Shown in pieces: positions 55,271-64,000 of a stretch of DNA of 64,000 nucleotides. The position numbers were made by a program, and so were the translations under genes. This stretch comes from Mantamonas sphyraenae. Its lineage: Eukaryota > CRuMs > Mantamonadidae. How positions within the stretch are numbered: the stretch's first letter is position 1; each line of letters opens with the position of its first letter. The notes beneath the pieces are model-generated. The model did not search any database, was not told the DNA's origin, and saw nothing but the letters and a program-made list of their open reading frames with translations. The stretch spans positions 248,001 through 312,000 of the forward strand of contig JAPMXV010000005.1 in the NCBI GenBank assembly GCA_026936335.1, read 5' to 3'.

Positions 55271-58200
55271 CTACAGGTACAACTCGTGCACGTCGTCCTT
55301 GCTGAATCCCTTGCCACAGCCGGGACAAATGCGGTTGCGAGACTGGATGCGCTCGTTCACGCAGTAGGAACAGAACACATGGAAACACCGCGTAATCACC
55401 GTGTCCTTGTCTCGTGTGTTGCACACCTGACACTGCTGCAACTTCTTGTACAGCGCCAGCTGTTCGCTCAGCGACTCGGTTTCTTCGCTCAAGCCCGAGT
55501 TCTTGCGCAGTTTGTGCAGGCGCCGCTTCACCTTGCTCAGCTCCTCCCGCGTCCGCTCCAACTTGCTCTCCGCCTCCTTTGCACGCTCCAGATACTCGTC
55601 CACCTGTGCCATCGTCGTTTTGACCTTTTCCTCGCTGTCCCTCGCAACTCCCATCAACTGGTTCTTTTCGAGCTCTCGTCCCTCCTGCATGCGCCGCAGC
55701 TCCTCCATGGCACTCGTCAGCGCCTTGTTTTCCTCCAGCAGTGCCGTTCTCACCTGTTCCCCGTTCGTCAACTCTGCCCGCAGCGTCGCAATTACCGTTT
55801 CCTGCTCCTTGCCCTTGGTCGCCATCAGTTTCACCGTCTGCTCCAGAGCATCCTTCTCCGCCACCACCTTGCGCTGTTGGTTCTTTTCCATGATGCGGTC
55901 GCTCATCAGCTGGTCCACGCTGTCGTTCTTCGCCCCCAATTCATGCATCATCCGTGCATTCTGCTCCTGCACGCTCGTGTAGTCCATGCTGATCGCGTCG
56001 ATTTCCGCCATCAGGGCGTTGTACTCCTCCTTGGCGTTCTTCAAACTCGCCTGCTGCGTCTTTACCAGCGTTTGCAATTCCTCCACCGACCCCGGTGTCT
56101 GGTTTGCCGTCGACGCTGCAGACGTCGAAATACGCTCCTTCAACGCCTTCAGCTCGGCCTGCGTCTCCGCCACTTCCTCCTCCAGCTGCTTCTCGTGCTT
56201 TCGCACTTCGTGCAGCTCCCGCTTGTCCTTTGACGCGCTCTGGAACACGCTCAGCGTCACCTGCAGATCGCGTTCACGCTCCTTCCACTCCTTCTCTTTC
56301 TGTCGGATCACCTCCAGCAGTTCTCGCGATGACTTGCCCTGCAGCGACTCCACCAGGCTGCTCTCGCCTTCAACATCCATCCCGCTGCCGCCACCGCCAC
56401 TGCTGCTGCTGCTGCCATCATTTCCGCTCATCGCTGCCTCCAGCTGTTTGTTTGACATGTCGGTGATGTCGATGCCATGCTCTTCCAGGCGTTTGCGCAG
56501 CTTCTGTACCTCTCCGTACAGTCGCTTCTTTTCCCCTTGCAGCGACTTGATCATCTGGTCCATTTCGTCGCGCAGCCGCTTGCCCTCCTTGCTCTTGCTG
56601 CTGTTCTTCAGAGTGTCCACCTGGAACTGCAACTGCGTGCGCTCCTCCTCCAGCGCCTTTACCTGGGTCGTCAGCTCCGCCACACGCCCTTCCATCTGTG
56701 CCCGTGCTGCATCGAATGCCCCGCTCAGATTGCTCACTTGCTTCTGGTGCTCGATGCTCATGGCTGCGTTTGCGTTGCGCAGTTCCTCGCACTTTGCATT
56801 CAGCTGGTTGCTGTTGTAGCTCAACTGCTGGAAGCTCAGTTGCAGTGCCTGGTACACCTGACTCGCCTGCACCTTTTGTTCGTCCACCATCGACCGCTCA
56901 TGCTTGTACTGAGCCACCTCTCGCTCCAGGTTCATCTTGCTCTCCCGCAACGAGTTGATTTCATCCAACCTTTGCTCCGCCGTGCGACGCAGCTCCGCCA
57001 GCGCCTCCTTGCCCGCCTGGTCCAGCGATCCTCCTTCCACGTCCATCTCTGCACCTTCGCCTCCAGCCACTCCTGCCCCGCCGCTCGCTGCCGCCGCCGC
57101 TGTGTTGGCCGCCTCCTGCGCTGCTTGCTCCGCCAGCACTTTCATCTTGGCCAACTGTTCGTTCAGTTCACTCACCACACGCGACAGAGTTTCCACCTTG
57201 CGCTCTGCATACAACAGCGCCGTCGACGTGTCCTCCAACGTGTTCTTGGTTTCCAGCAGCTCCGCCTCCAGCACTCCCTGTGCCGCCTTGGCTTGCTCCT
57301 GCACCTTGGTCACCTTGGCCAGTTCCACTACGTGTTGCTCCAGCGCACTCCGCGTCGCTTTTACCTGAGCCTCTGCCTCGGCCACCTTTGCGGCCACCGC
57401 CGCGCTGTCTCCGCTCTTCAGCCCTTCCACCGTCTCTGCAAACCGTTTCCGTTCCGCGGACACTGCGTTCACCACCCGTGCAAACAGCTCCTTTGTGGCT
57501 CCTGCTCGCTTGCGAAACGCCTGTCCCAGCAAATGTGCGTCAGCGTCGTTCCGTCTCCCGTGTTTCTGCTGGTGCTTGCTTCCCACGCCTCACCATACTC
57601 CATCACACCCACGTACCTTGTCCAGACGCACAGCACCTTCACTATTGCTGCTCGTGTCGTCGTTTGATACCTGCAGCAACGTGTATAACGCGCCCTGGCT
57701 CGGTGCTGACGGTGCGGCGACCGTGTTAGCCAGCGATCTTCCGCTTTCCCCGCTCTCCCTGTTCACCTCGGAACGCCTGCACTCACCAGACTCGCTATTT
57801 CCCTGCTTCAGTGCAACCTCTGCCGAACTGTCCACCAGCAGCCACAAGTACTTCAGGTCTTCCACAAACTGCGCACAGAAGATCACGCCACTTCGTGTCA
57901 GCCTCTTCCGACACCTTTCACTCACCACGACACACGTGCCCCCGCCATGCGCACACGCCACAAGCACACACACACACACACACGCACGCATCTCGCCTAT
58001 ATGTCTACAGGCCACACCTCCTATCCCTTGCATTTGGACATTGACCATTGCAGCCACACGTGTCTGTGTGGCCTCGTTTTGTGTGTTGCTCGCTCGCGGG
58101 AAGCGCATTCTGCTCTTCCCGCGTCTCGCAAACGTCAACCCCCATCTCTTCTTCTCCTGTCCAACGTGTCCTCTGGTCACGTATGCACCTTCACTTACCA

Positions 58201-58752
58201 TGTTCCACTCTGCATCCAAGTGTGCCATGGCCATCTCGTGTTTCAGGCTCCGGCTCTCCGCGCGACGTCGCTCCCTCTCCAGCTGCCGAAGCTCCAGCTT
58301 CTGCGCGCGCAGTTTCCCGCTCACAGCTTCCCGCATAAACTTCACCATCTGTTGTCCAGGCAATCACCATGGCCCCATACCACACAAAACAGGATGTCAC
58401 ACATGCACGAGGGATTGCGGCACGCACAAGCCGTCGTCGCACACGCACAACGAACCGGCAAGCGATGGATGTCAGCTCTCCCACGCTTTCCCATTTTCCG
58501 CCCTCGCGTTCTCCTTCCTACCTTGCTCGCACCCACGCCGCCAAACTCCAGCTTGCGCTCCAACTCTTCTTCTGCCGCTGCATCCACACTCTCCTCCACC
58601 GGAAGGCCAATTGCCCCTGCCGAAGGGGTGTTCGACACTTCCACAGCCTGCTTCTTCAACGGCGGCCCCTCCCCTGCAGCAGCCAATCCAGACGCAGCTG
58701 CGCCCTCTACATCCATCCCCTCGCTACTTTTTCGCTTCAACTCCGTGGACAT
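55271..58752 (-). CDS. BRE1: BRE1-type E3 ubiquitin ligase (RNF20/40-like) for histone H2B
   Basis: Four exons (58522-58752, 58199-58348, 57617-57868, 55271-57520), all phase 0, give 960 residues, the usual BRE1 length. The N-terminus is MSTELKRKSSEG with a basic 'PPLKKQ' patch, as in RNF20/40. A very long coiled coil follows. The C-terminal RING reads CQVCNTRDKDTVITRC..HVFCSYC..RNRICPGCGKGFSKDDVHELYL when pieced from 907 onward, with the full C3HC4 ligand set and the diagnostic C-terminal ending. BRE1 monoubiquitinates histone H2B with RAD6 during transcription. Convergent with CWC22; only 39 bp separate the stops. Confidence 0.93.
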
Positions 58753-58811
58753 GACAAACAAACGCGAGGATTGGGTTGGTTTCTTCATCGACGGCTGCCG
58801 CACCGAGTCTC

Positions 58812-61391
58812 TCAACGACGACGCGCCACCTTGGCCTTCTTCACGCTCTTGGCTCGCGCAGTGGGGCACACGCACAGTTGGTTCAGCGTCGTCGCCTTGC
58901 GAGACACCTTGTTGCACTGCGTACGGCCCTTGCGGCAGAAGCTGTCCTCGATCTTCAGATTGCGCGAGCAGAAGCACTGCTGGCACACCTTTTGCTTCTT
59001 CTTGTTCTTCAGCGTCTTGGTGCTGCAGTGCTTCACACGCTCGCCCTGGTCAGCCAGGCACTTGCAGTGCTTGCGCTGGCCCTTCTTCCCGTTCTTCTTC
59101 CACGAGCACTTGCACAGCGGCGTCGTGCGCTTCACACGCGCCTCCATCTGTGCCTGCAGTGCCTGCAGACCGCTTTCGTACACTTCCATCACCTGTGCAC
59201 GCTCCATCAGCCGCCTCACAGTCTTCTCGTCCACCTTGCCTCCCTTTTCGTGGGCCGCATACGCCTCCGTCAGCTCCTTCACCAAACCCACAACCTGCAC
59301 GCGCGTCTGCACCACAACTCCCTTCACCTCAGCCAGATTGTTGTCCGGTCGCAGCTTGCCCAGCACAAACTTGGCCTTTGTCCACTCCTCCGCCAGCTTC
59401 TTCTTGTCCACAGCCCCGTTCTTCTTCTCCAGCTCAGGAACACGCACGCCCTCCGCCGCCTTCTTGCGTGCGTCAATCATGTCGCGAAGACGCTGCAGCG
59501 TCCCCTCGCCCATCTTTGTCACCTTGGCCAGCTGTGCGTCCAGCGCCTCCGGCTTGAACAGCTTGCGCAGCTTGCTGCCCTTCAGCAGCTTGCCAAGGCG
59601 TCCAATCAGCTCGCGGAACTTGCTCTCAGCGCCACTCACCATCTTCTCCAGCTCGCCCGCCTCGCTCTCGTCCGCCGTCTGGATCATCTTCACCAGTTCG
59701 TCCACGCGTGCACGGCTAAACAGGCCGTACACTTCCTGCTGGATTGCCTCTGCCTCCTGGTACTCCTTCGAGTTCACTGCGTTCAGAAGCTTGTTCTTTT
59801 GCGCGGTTTCAAACGCGTGGCGCGCCTCGGCGTCCTCAAACAGCTTGGCAAGCTGCTTGAAGAACGTCTCGCCTCGCTTCTGCGTGTTGTCAACCAACGT
59901 CTTCACCTGCGCCTCCGTCATCACTCGCTTCATCTCGGGGATGTTCAGCAGGTCTCGCATCTCGTCCAGGTGTGCCAGGAAAAACTCGTACGACCCGTCA
60001 AACGACTCCTTCAGCAGCGCCTTGTCGAACGAGCCGTTCTCCCCGTACGCCTGCTGCAGTGTCTCCATCACAGCCTTGCCCTCAAACAGCGTGCGCATGT
60101 CCGCCATAATCTGCTTCACACGATCCATCGTCGACTTGATCACCGCCGCCGTCTCTGCGTCTTCCTGTGCGCGCACGCGTGCTGCCTCCTCCATCTGCGC
60201 CTCCTGCTCCGGGTTGAACATGTCCTCCTCGCGGCCTGTCTTGCCGCGCACCACGTTCACAATGTCCGTCACCTGGCCAATTGTCTCGCGCACCGAACCC
60301 ACCAGATTCTTCACGTTCGTCCACACCTCCTTGCCTCGCTTGAACAGCGTGCTCACCTTGCCCAAGAACGACTTGCCCGTCAGGCCACCGCTAAACAGAC
60401 GCTTCACCGAGCTCACCACACCCTTGCCCTGCGACAAGATGCTCTTCACCGCGCCCAGCGCTCCCGATGGATTCTTCAGCATGTTCTGCACGCCAGCCAG
60501 CAGCTTGCCGCCCACCGACGCAAACTTGCCTCCAAACAGGCGCTTTCCGTACGCCACCACGCGGTTGGCCGTGTTCATCACCGTGTGCAACAGGCTCTTC
60601 TTGCCAAACTTGCCCAGCACACCCAGGATGGGGCCCTTGACATAGCGCGACACCACCGTGCTCAGCTTGCCCTTCAGGCCCTTGAATGCAACAAGATCGC
60701 GCGCAAAGCTGCCAAACTTGCTCTTGACCGACGTCAGCAGCGTCTTCGGGGCGCCCACAACCTTTTGCCACGAGTACTTGAAGCCCTTGATCTGGCCGAC
60801 CGTGGACTCAAACACGTCGCGGTACTTAAGGAAGGTCTTGCCCAGCTTGGTGCGCATAAACATCTTGCCCAGCTGGCCCTTGATCACGCCGGCCAGCTTG
60901 TTCTTGTCCTTCAGCGTCGACAGAATGCCCTTCAGCGACAGGCGCTCCGTGCCCAGCACGCGCGTCACCTTGTCAAAGATGGAACCAAACGTGTTGGCCA
61001 CCTTGCGGAAGGGCTTGAACTTCATCAGGCGTGCCTTGACCTTGTCCACCAGCTTGTTCTTCAGCTCCTCAAACTTGCCCTTCAGGATGCCCTGGATGGG
61101 TCCTGGGATCTTGCCAAACAGAGCCTGGCCCTTGGCAATGAGCTTGCCCACAGAGCCGCTCAACAGCTTCTGTGCAAACGGAGTCTGCCCCAGCGTGCTC
61201 TTGAACACACTGAAGATCTTCCCCTGCGCAAGGTCGCGCGTCACGTTGATAGCCTTGGTGGCAAAGTTGGCCACCTTGCCCAGCATGCCGCCCAGACGAG
61301 TCACCTTGAGGCCACCGCTCAGTACGTTGAAGCCCTTGGTGACGCCTGCTGCCAGCTTGCCGATGAGCGAGCCGCCCATTTTGCTAGCCAT
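58812..61391 (-). CDS. Lys-rich, Cys-tailed protein, probably the C-terminal part of the secreted basic protein upstream
   Basis: No family recognised. 859 residues from the ATG at 61391, one exon. The N-terminal 330 residues repeat short units of Lys, Gly and hydrophobic residues (for example GKVANF, GKIPGP, GKLAGV), predicted to be amphipathic and strongly basic. A helical, more acidic middle (about 350-730) follows. The last about 95 residues hold about 14 cysteines in CxC/CxxC pairs with many Lys and Arg. This fits an extracellular, disulfide-bonded protein, yet this frame has no signal peptide. Its start lies inside the last codons of the secreted gene upstream (cATGGCTAG), one base out of phase, so a +1 shift or one missing base would join both into one protein of about 1140 residues. 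Confidence 0.65.
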   Translation of the reverse strand: MASKMGGSLIGKLAAGVTKGFNVLSGGLKVTRLGGMLGKVANFATKAINVTRDLAQGKIFSVFKSTLGQTPFAQKLLSGSVGKLIAKGQALFGKIPGPIQGILKGKFEELKNKLVDKVKARLMKFKPFRKVANTFGSIFDKVTRVLGTERLSLKGILSTLKDKNKLAGVIKGQLGKMFMRTKLGKTFLKYRDVFESTVGQIKGFKYSWQKVVGAPKTLLTSVKSKFGSFARDLVAFKGLKGKLSTVVSRYVKGPILGVLGKFGKKSLLHTVMNTANRVVAYGKRLFGGKFASVGGKLLAGVQNMLKNPSGALGAVKSILSQGKGVVSSVKRLFSGGLTGKSFLGKVSTLFKRGKEVWTNVKNLVGSVRETIGQVTDIVNVVRGKTGREEDMFNPEQEAQMEEAARVRAQEDAETAAVIKSTMDRVKQIMADMRTLFEGKAVMETLQQAYGENGSFDKALLKESFDGSYEFFLAHLDEMRDLLNIPEMKRVMTEAQVKTLVDNTQKRGETFFKQLAKLFEDAEARHAFETAQKNKLLNAVNSKEYQEAEAIQQEVYGLFSRARVDELVKMIQTADESEAGELEKMVSGAESKFRELIGRLGKLLKGSKLRKLFKPEALDAQLAKVTKMGEGTLQRLRDMIDARKKAAEGVRVPELEKKNGAVDKKKLAEEWTKAKFVLGKLRPDNNLAEVKGVVVQTRVQVVGLVKELTEAYAAHEKGGKVDEKTVRRLMERAQVMEVYESGLQALQAQMEARVKRTTPLCKCSWKKNGKKGQRKHCKCLADQGERVKHCSTKTLKNKKKQKVCQQCFCSRNLKIEDSFCRKGRTQCNKVSRKATTLNQLCVCPTARAKSVKKAKVARRR

Positions 61392-62460
61392 GGCCAGACG
61401 CGCGGGTGATGAGGTTCGAGCCCAGGCCTCCCAGCGAGCTGAACATGCCGCTGATACCGCCCAGCGCCGTGCCAATGCCCGGCACAAACGAAAGGATCAT
61501 GGAGCCGATCTTGAACCACTTGCTCTGCATGATCTTCACCGCCCAAGGCGCCACCTTGTTCAGGAAGCCTGCCACCTTGGCGCCGATCTTGGCCACAAAG
61601 CCGCCGACCTTCTTGACAGCCTTCTTGACAAACTTGCCAAACTTGCGGGCGACGCGCTTTACCGTGCGCACTGCCTTGCTGACGAAGCGGCCCACGCTGC
61701 GCACGGCCTTCTTCACGACGCGGCCCACGCGACGCACAACACGGCGGACCGCGCGGGCGATGGGGCGTGCGACACCTGTGGCATTAAGCAGGACGAGCGA
61801 AACGGGCAGAGTGAGCGGCGACGAAGTGGCAACACAGGCCAAATTCCCACGCGGCTCACAAAAAACTCGCGGCGGGATACGCTGGCAGAAAACGTACGAC
61901 GGACGACACGCACGACACGCCGCACAATGCGGCGCACGGGTCGAGCAACCTTGCGGACAACACCTGCAGGGGGAAAAGCAAAGCAATGCAAGGCACCGGC
62001 GTTTGGGGGGGGGAAGCGCGTGTGAGCGGGGCGGGCAGATGGAAAAAAAAAGGGGATGGGGCCACAGGGCCAACGTACGGACGACACGGCGGACAACGCG
62101 ACGTGCAACGCGGGTGACACGGCGGAACCAGCCACGACGACGACGACGACCCCAGTAATCACTGTTGTCATCCATGTCGTACACGTCCGGGTCCTGGAAG
62201 AGCGCATCTTGCACCTCCTCGTCGGCCGAGTACACGTCGCCCTCGTCTTCGTCGTCGTCTCCAGAATCGTCGGATTGCACGGGCAGGTGACGTGCGTACT
62301 CATCGGTACTGTCGAAAGCGTCACTTTCACCCACGTCAGAGCGATCCATGTCTTGGTCAGACACGTCGGACGACGCACTTGCAGACGCACTCGAGCTGTC
62401 GGCCAGAGCGGCAGAAGCCACGAGCAGAAGCATCAGCACAGTCACAAAGTATTTGCTCAT
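61384..62460 (-). CDS. Secreted acidic-then-Arg-rich protein (N-terminal part of basic giant)
   Basis: No family recognised. Three exons (62079-62460, 61898-61963, 61384-61775) give 279 residues before a TAG. The signal peptide is MSKYFVTVLMLLLVASAALA, followed by a Ser/Asp/Glu-rich segment (about 21-100) that could be a propeptide, then 'YWGRRRRRGWF' and a series of RRVVRRVV-type units over the three exons, and a Lys/Gly/hydrophobic stretch. The 66-nt middle exon is built only of this basic unit (22 codons), flanked by two introns with the same GTACGTT donor, which looks like exon duplication. The acid segment may neutralise the basic part until cleavage. See the next gene downstream for the frame problem at the end. 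Confidence 0.68.
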   Translation of the reverse strand: MSKYFVTVLMLLLVASAALADSSSASASASSDVSDQDMDRSDVGESDAFDSTDEYARHLPVQSDDSGDDDEDEGDVYSADEEVQDALFQDPDVYDMDDNSDYWGRRRRRGWFRRVTRVARRVVRRVVRTLALWPHPLFFSICPPRSHALPPPKRRCLALLCFSPCRCCPQGCSTRAPHCAACRACRPSYVFCQRIPPRVFCEPRGNLACVATSSPLTLPVSLVLLNATGVARPIARAVRRVVRRVGRVVKKAVRSVGRFVSKAVRTVKRVARKFGKFVKKAVKKVGGFVAKIGAKVAGFLNKVAPWAVKIMQSKWFKIGSMILSFVPGIGTALGGISGMFSSLGGLGSNLITRASGHG

Positions 62461-62662
62461 GCTTGTGCTGAAGTTTGCGTGTGTGTGTAGGGGGGGGGGG
62501 ATGGGGGTGATGCTCGAAAGAGCAGCAAAAAGGTTTTGTGTGGTTTCTTGGTCGCACCGTCTCATTTGTGCCACTCGAGCGTGACGGAAGGTGGGACGTT
62601 TGGTGTGTGTGTGTGAGAGAGAGAGAGCTGGATTGCAAAACACATTTGCGCACACTCAGTAC

Positions 62663-64000
62663 TCAGGTTTCATTGAGGATGACAAGCGCAGCGACGATGC
62701 TGGTACTGCCCAGGATCTTGAGGCCGACATTGAAGGGGTCCCTGAGTTCGACACGCTCGGAAGCAGTGGTGTTGAGAAAGGTAGGCCAGCCAAAGTTGAG
62801 GGCGAGGGAAGTGAGCCAAGCGAGGACAACGCGGCTCAGGGTGAGCTCGAGGTAGACGACGTTGAGGTCGTAGCTGATGGCCAGGTAGAAGTAGGCCATG
62901 GCGCGTGCATTGAGCATGAATCTGTACATGACGAGATTAAACAGGTTGGCCTCCCGGTAGGTGGCCTTGACGGCTTGGACAAAGGTCTCGTCCAGTTCGG
63001 TGTCGCCGGCGTAGTATCGCTTGAGCCACGGCAGATAGTCAAGGAGGAGAAGAAAGGGCCAGAGGAAGAGGGGAAGGAGCACCTGATCGAGCGAGGTGTA
63101 CCCAAACACGTTGACACGGTACGTGGTGTTGTACAGCACCTGAGACACAAACCAGGTGCTGTACGTCCATAGAATAAGGCTAAACGGAAGCAGGATGCGG
63201 AAGGAGCGTGGCCAAACAATTTGCGCAGTGCAGCGACGATATGAGCAGAGCGGGAAGTTGGGACCTGCGACGTGGGCATGGTGTCACGGAGTGGGCGATA
63301 GGTGGACGAGGACGTGGCGTCGTCCAGTGGCTCTGCAGACTCGTGATCGTCAGAGAGATCCAGCTTCTGATAGCTGGTGGAGGGTACACGTCGCTCGATG
63401 ACACACAGGAAAGCACCGAGGAGGCCGAGAGCAAACACGCCGGCGCCGACGGGTTTCTGGGGCGGAAGATCGAACAGTTCAAACGTTGGGTTGATGAGAA
63501 AGGAGGAGGTGAGGGAAGCCATGACGAGCAAGACCAGGCCGAGAGGTTCGCTGTTGAAAGTGTTTTGACGGCAAGTGTGAGGAAGGACAGAATGGGTACA
63601 GCCGCGGCGTGAACGTGGAAAACACACCGCGCTCGTGAACCGGGGAAGCGGGGGAAAGAGTGCTACGGGGACAACGTACTTGTATAGAACAACCTCGCAG
63701 ACGTAGTAGAGGATGGCAATGGCGCCGTTGATGAGAAGGACGGGATGTTGGGCAATCTTGGAGAACATGGAAAAAGGGCCTTGCGGAGGACACTGAACTG
63801 GGGTGCAAGAGTGCTTTGAACAGTAGTCGGGCGTGTGTCCATCGTAGTCAACCTCTTGATAGCATTGCTGTTGCTCGTTGTGTGCATAGATGGCAGAGGT
63901 GATCGTAGGAAAGCCGAGTTGGAGAATGGCAAAGATGACAAAGACCATGATGGATGAAACGGTAGAGAGAGCAATCAACATATGTCGCTTGGATCTCCTG
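62663..64000 (-). CDS. Multi-pass membrane protein of unknown family (5' end probably outside window)
   Basis: Not recognised. Three exons fit: 63680 to the edge (the ATG at 63981 may not be the true start, since the frame stays open to base 64000), 63390-63550, and 62663-63264. The second join (donor GTGTAC at 63389, acceptor before 63264) restores frame, but its donor is weak and it removes a Ser/Asp-rich stretch that could be coding, so it is tentative. The product has about eight hydrophobic segments, including 'MLIALSTVSSIMVFVIFAIL', 'EPLGLVLLVMASLTSSFLI', 'VFALGLLGAFLCVI' and 'PLFLWPFLLLLDYLPWL'. A Cys-rich lumenal loop (about 30-60 from the ATG) carries five cysteines. Confidence 0.6.

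Noticed and set aside
57781-57868. Extra intron starting with GTGAGT at 57786 in BRE1
   Set aside because: No acceptor restores the frame; reading straight through keeps an open frame to the next good donor at 57616.
58776-61409. 877-codon plus-strand frame opposite the Lys-rich protein
   Set aside because: Leu/His/Gln-rich reverse complement of Lys/Leu codons; no domain and no start context.

Overview
The window is 64 kb of gene-dense, GC-rich nuclear DNA from a unicellular, flagellated eukaryote. Short introns (about 70-330 nt) interrupt most genes. Spacers are often under 150 bp, genes lie on both strands, and the products are eukaryotic: a Rab GTPase, SEM1/DSS1, eIF1, CWC22, BRE1, a ZZZ3-type ATAC subunit, an Abraxas-like scaffold, and an IQCA1/DRC11-type axonemal protein that implies a motile cilium. 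I cannot name the species from sequence alone. All calls come from reading the sequence and recalling family motifs; no database search was run. Exon joins were chosen by splice sites and frame, and every join given was checked for phase.

Left part (1-16.6 kb): 5' part of a DRC11-like gene, a myristoylatable adenylate-kinase/paladin fusion, a Rab5-type GTPase, a tail-anchored fatty aldehyde dehydrogenase, SEM1, eIF1, a signal-peptide glutaredoxin, an MRP/ABCC transporter and a ZIP metal transporter.

Middle (16.7-34.1 kb): three large minus-strand genes in tandem. They encode a 2147-residue membrane protein with four TM bundles and divergent class III cyclase-like domains, a receptor-like protein with a propeller/EGF/PSI-like ectodomain and a polytopic TRP/FLC-like tail, and a 2371-residue protein carrying two CHAT-protease/NB-ARC modules. 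In the second module the catalytic dyad is lost. This last protein looks like an NLR-type or effector-caspase-like signalling protein and is the most interesting locus here.

Next (34-44 kb): ZZZ3-like chromatin protein, fatty-acid-hydroxylase-family enzyme, PX-BAR sorting nexin, Abraxas-like protein, gamma-glutamyltransferase, a short-chain dehydrogenase and, 30 bp behind it, a dual-specificity phosphatase-like protein without its catalytic arginine.

Right (44-64 kb): a BTB gene, a methyltransferase gene and an ABCB half-transporter gene have been rearranged by a recent 2.5 kb tandem duplication. It left two intact methyltransferases and a chimeric BTB/ABC relic whose junction can be placed to the base. 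Then come CWC22 and BRE1 (convergent), a secreted, extremely basic lineage-specific protein split over two overlapping frames, and part of a multi-pass membrane protein at the right edge.
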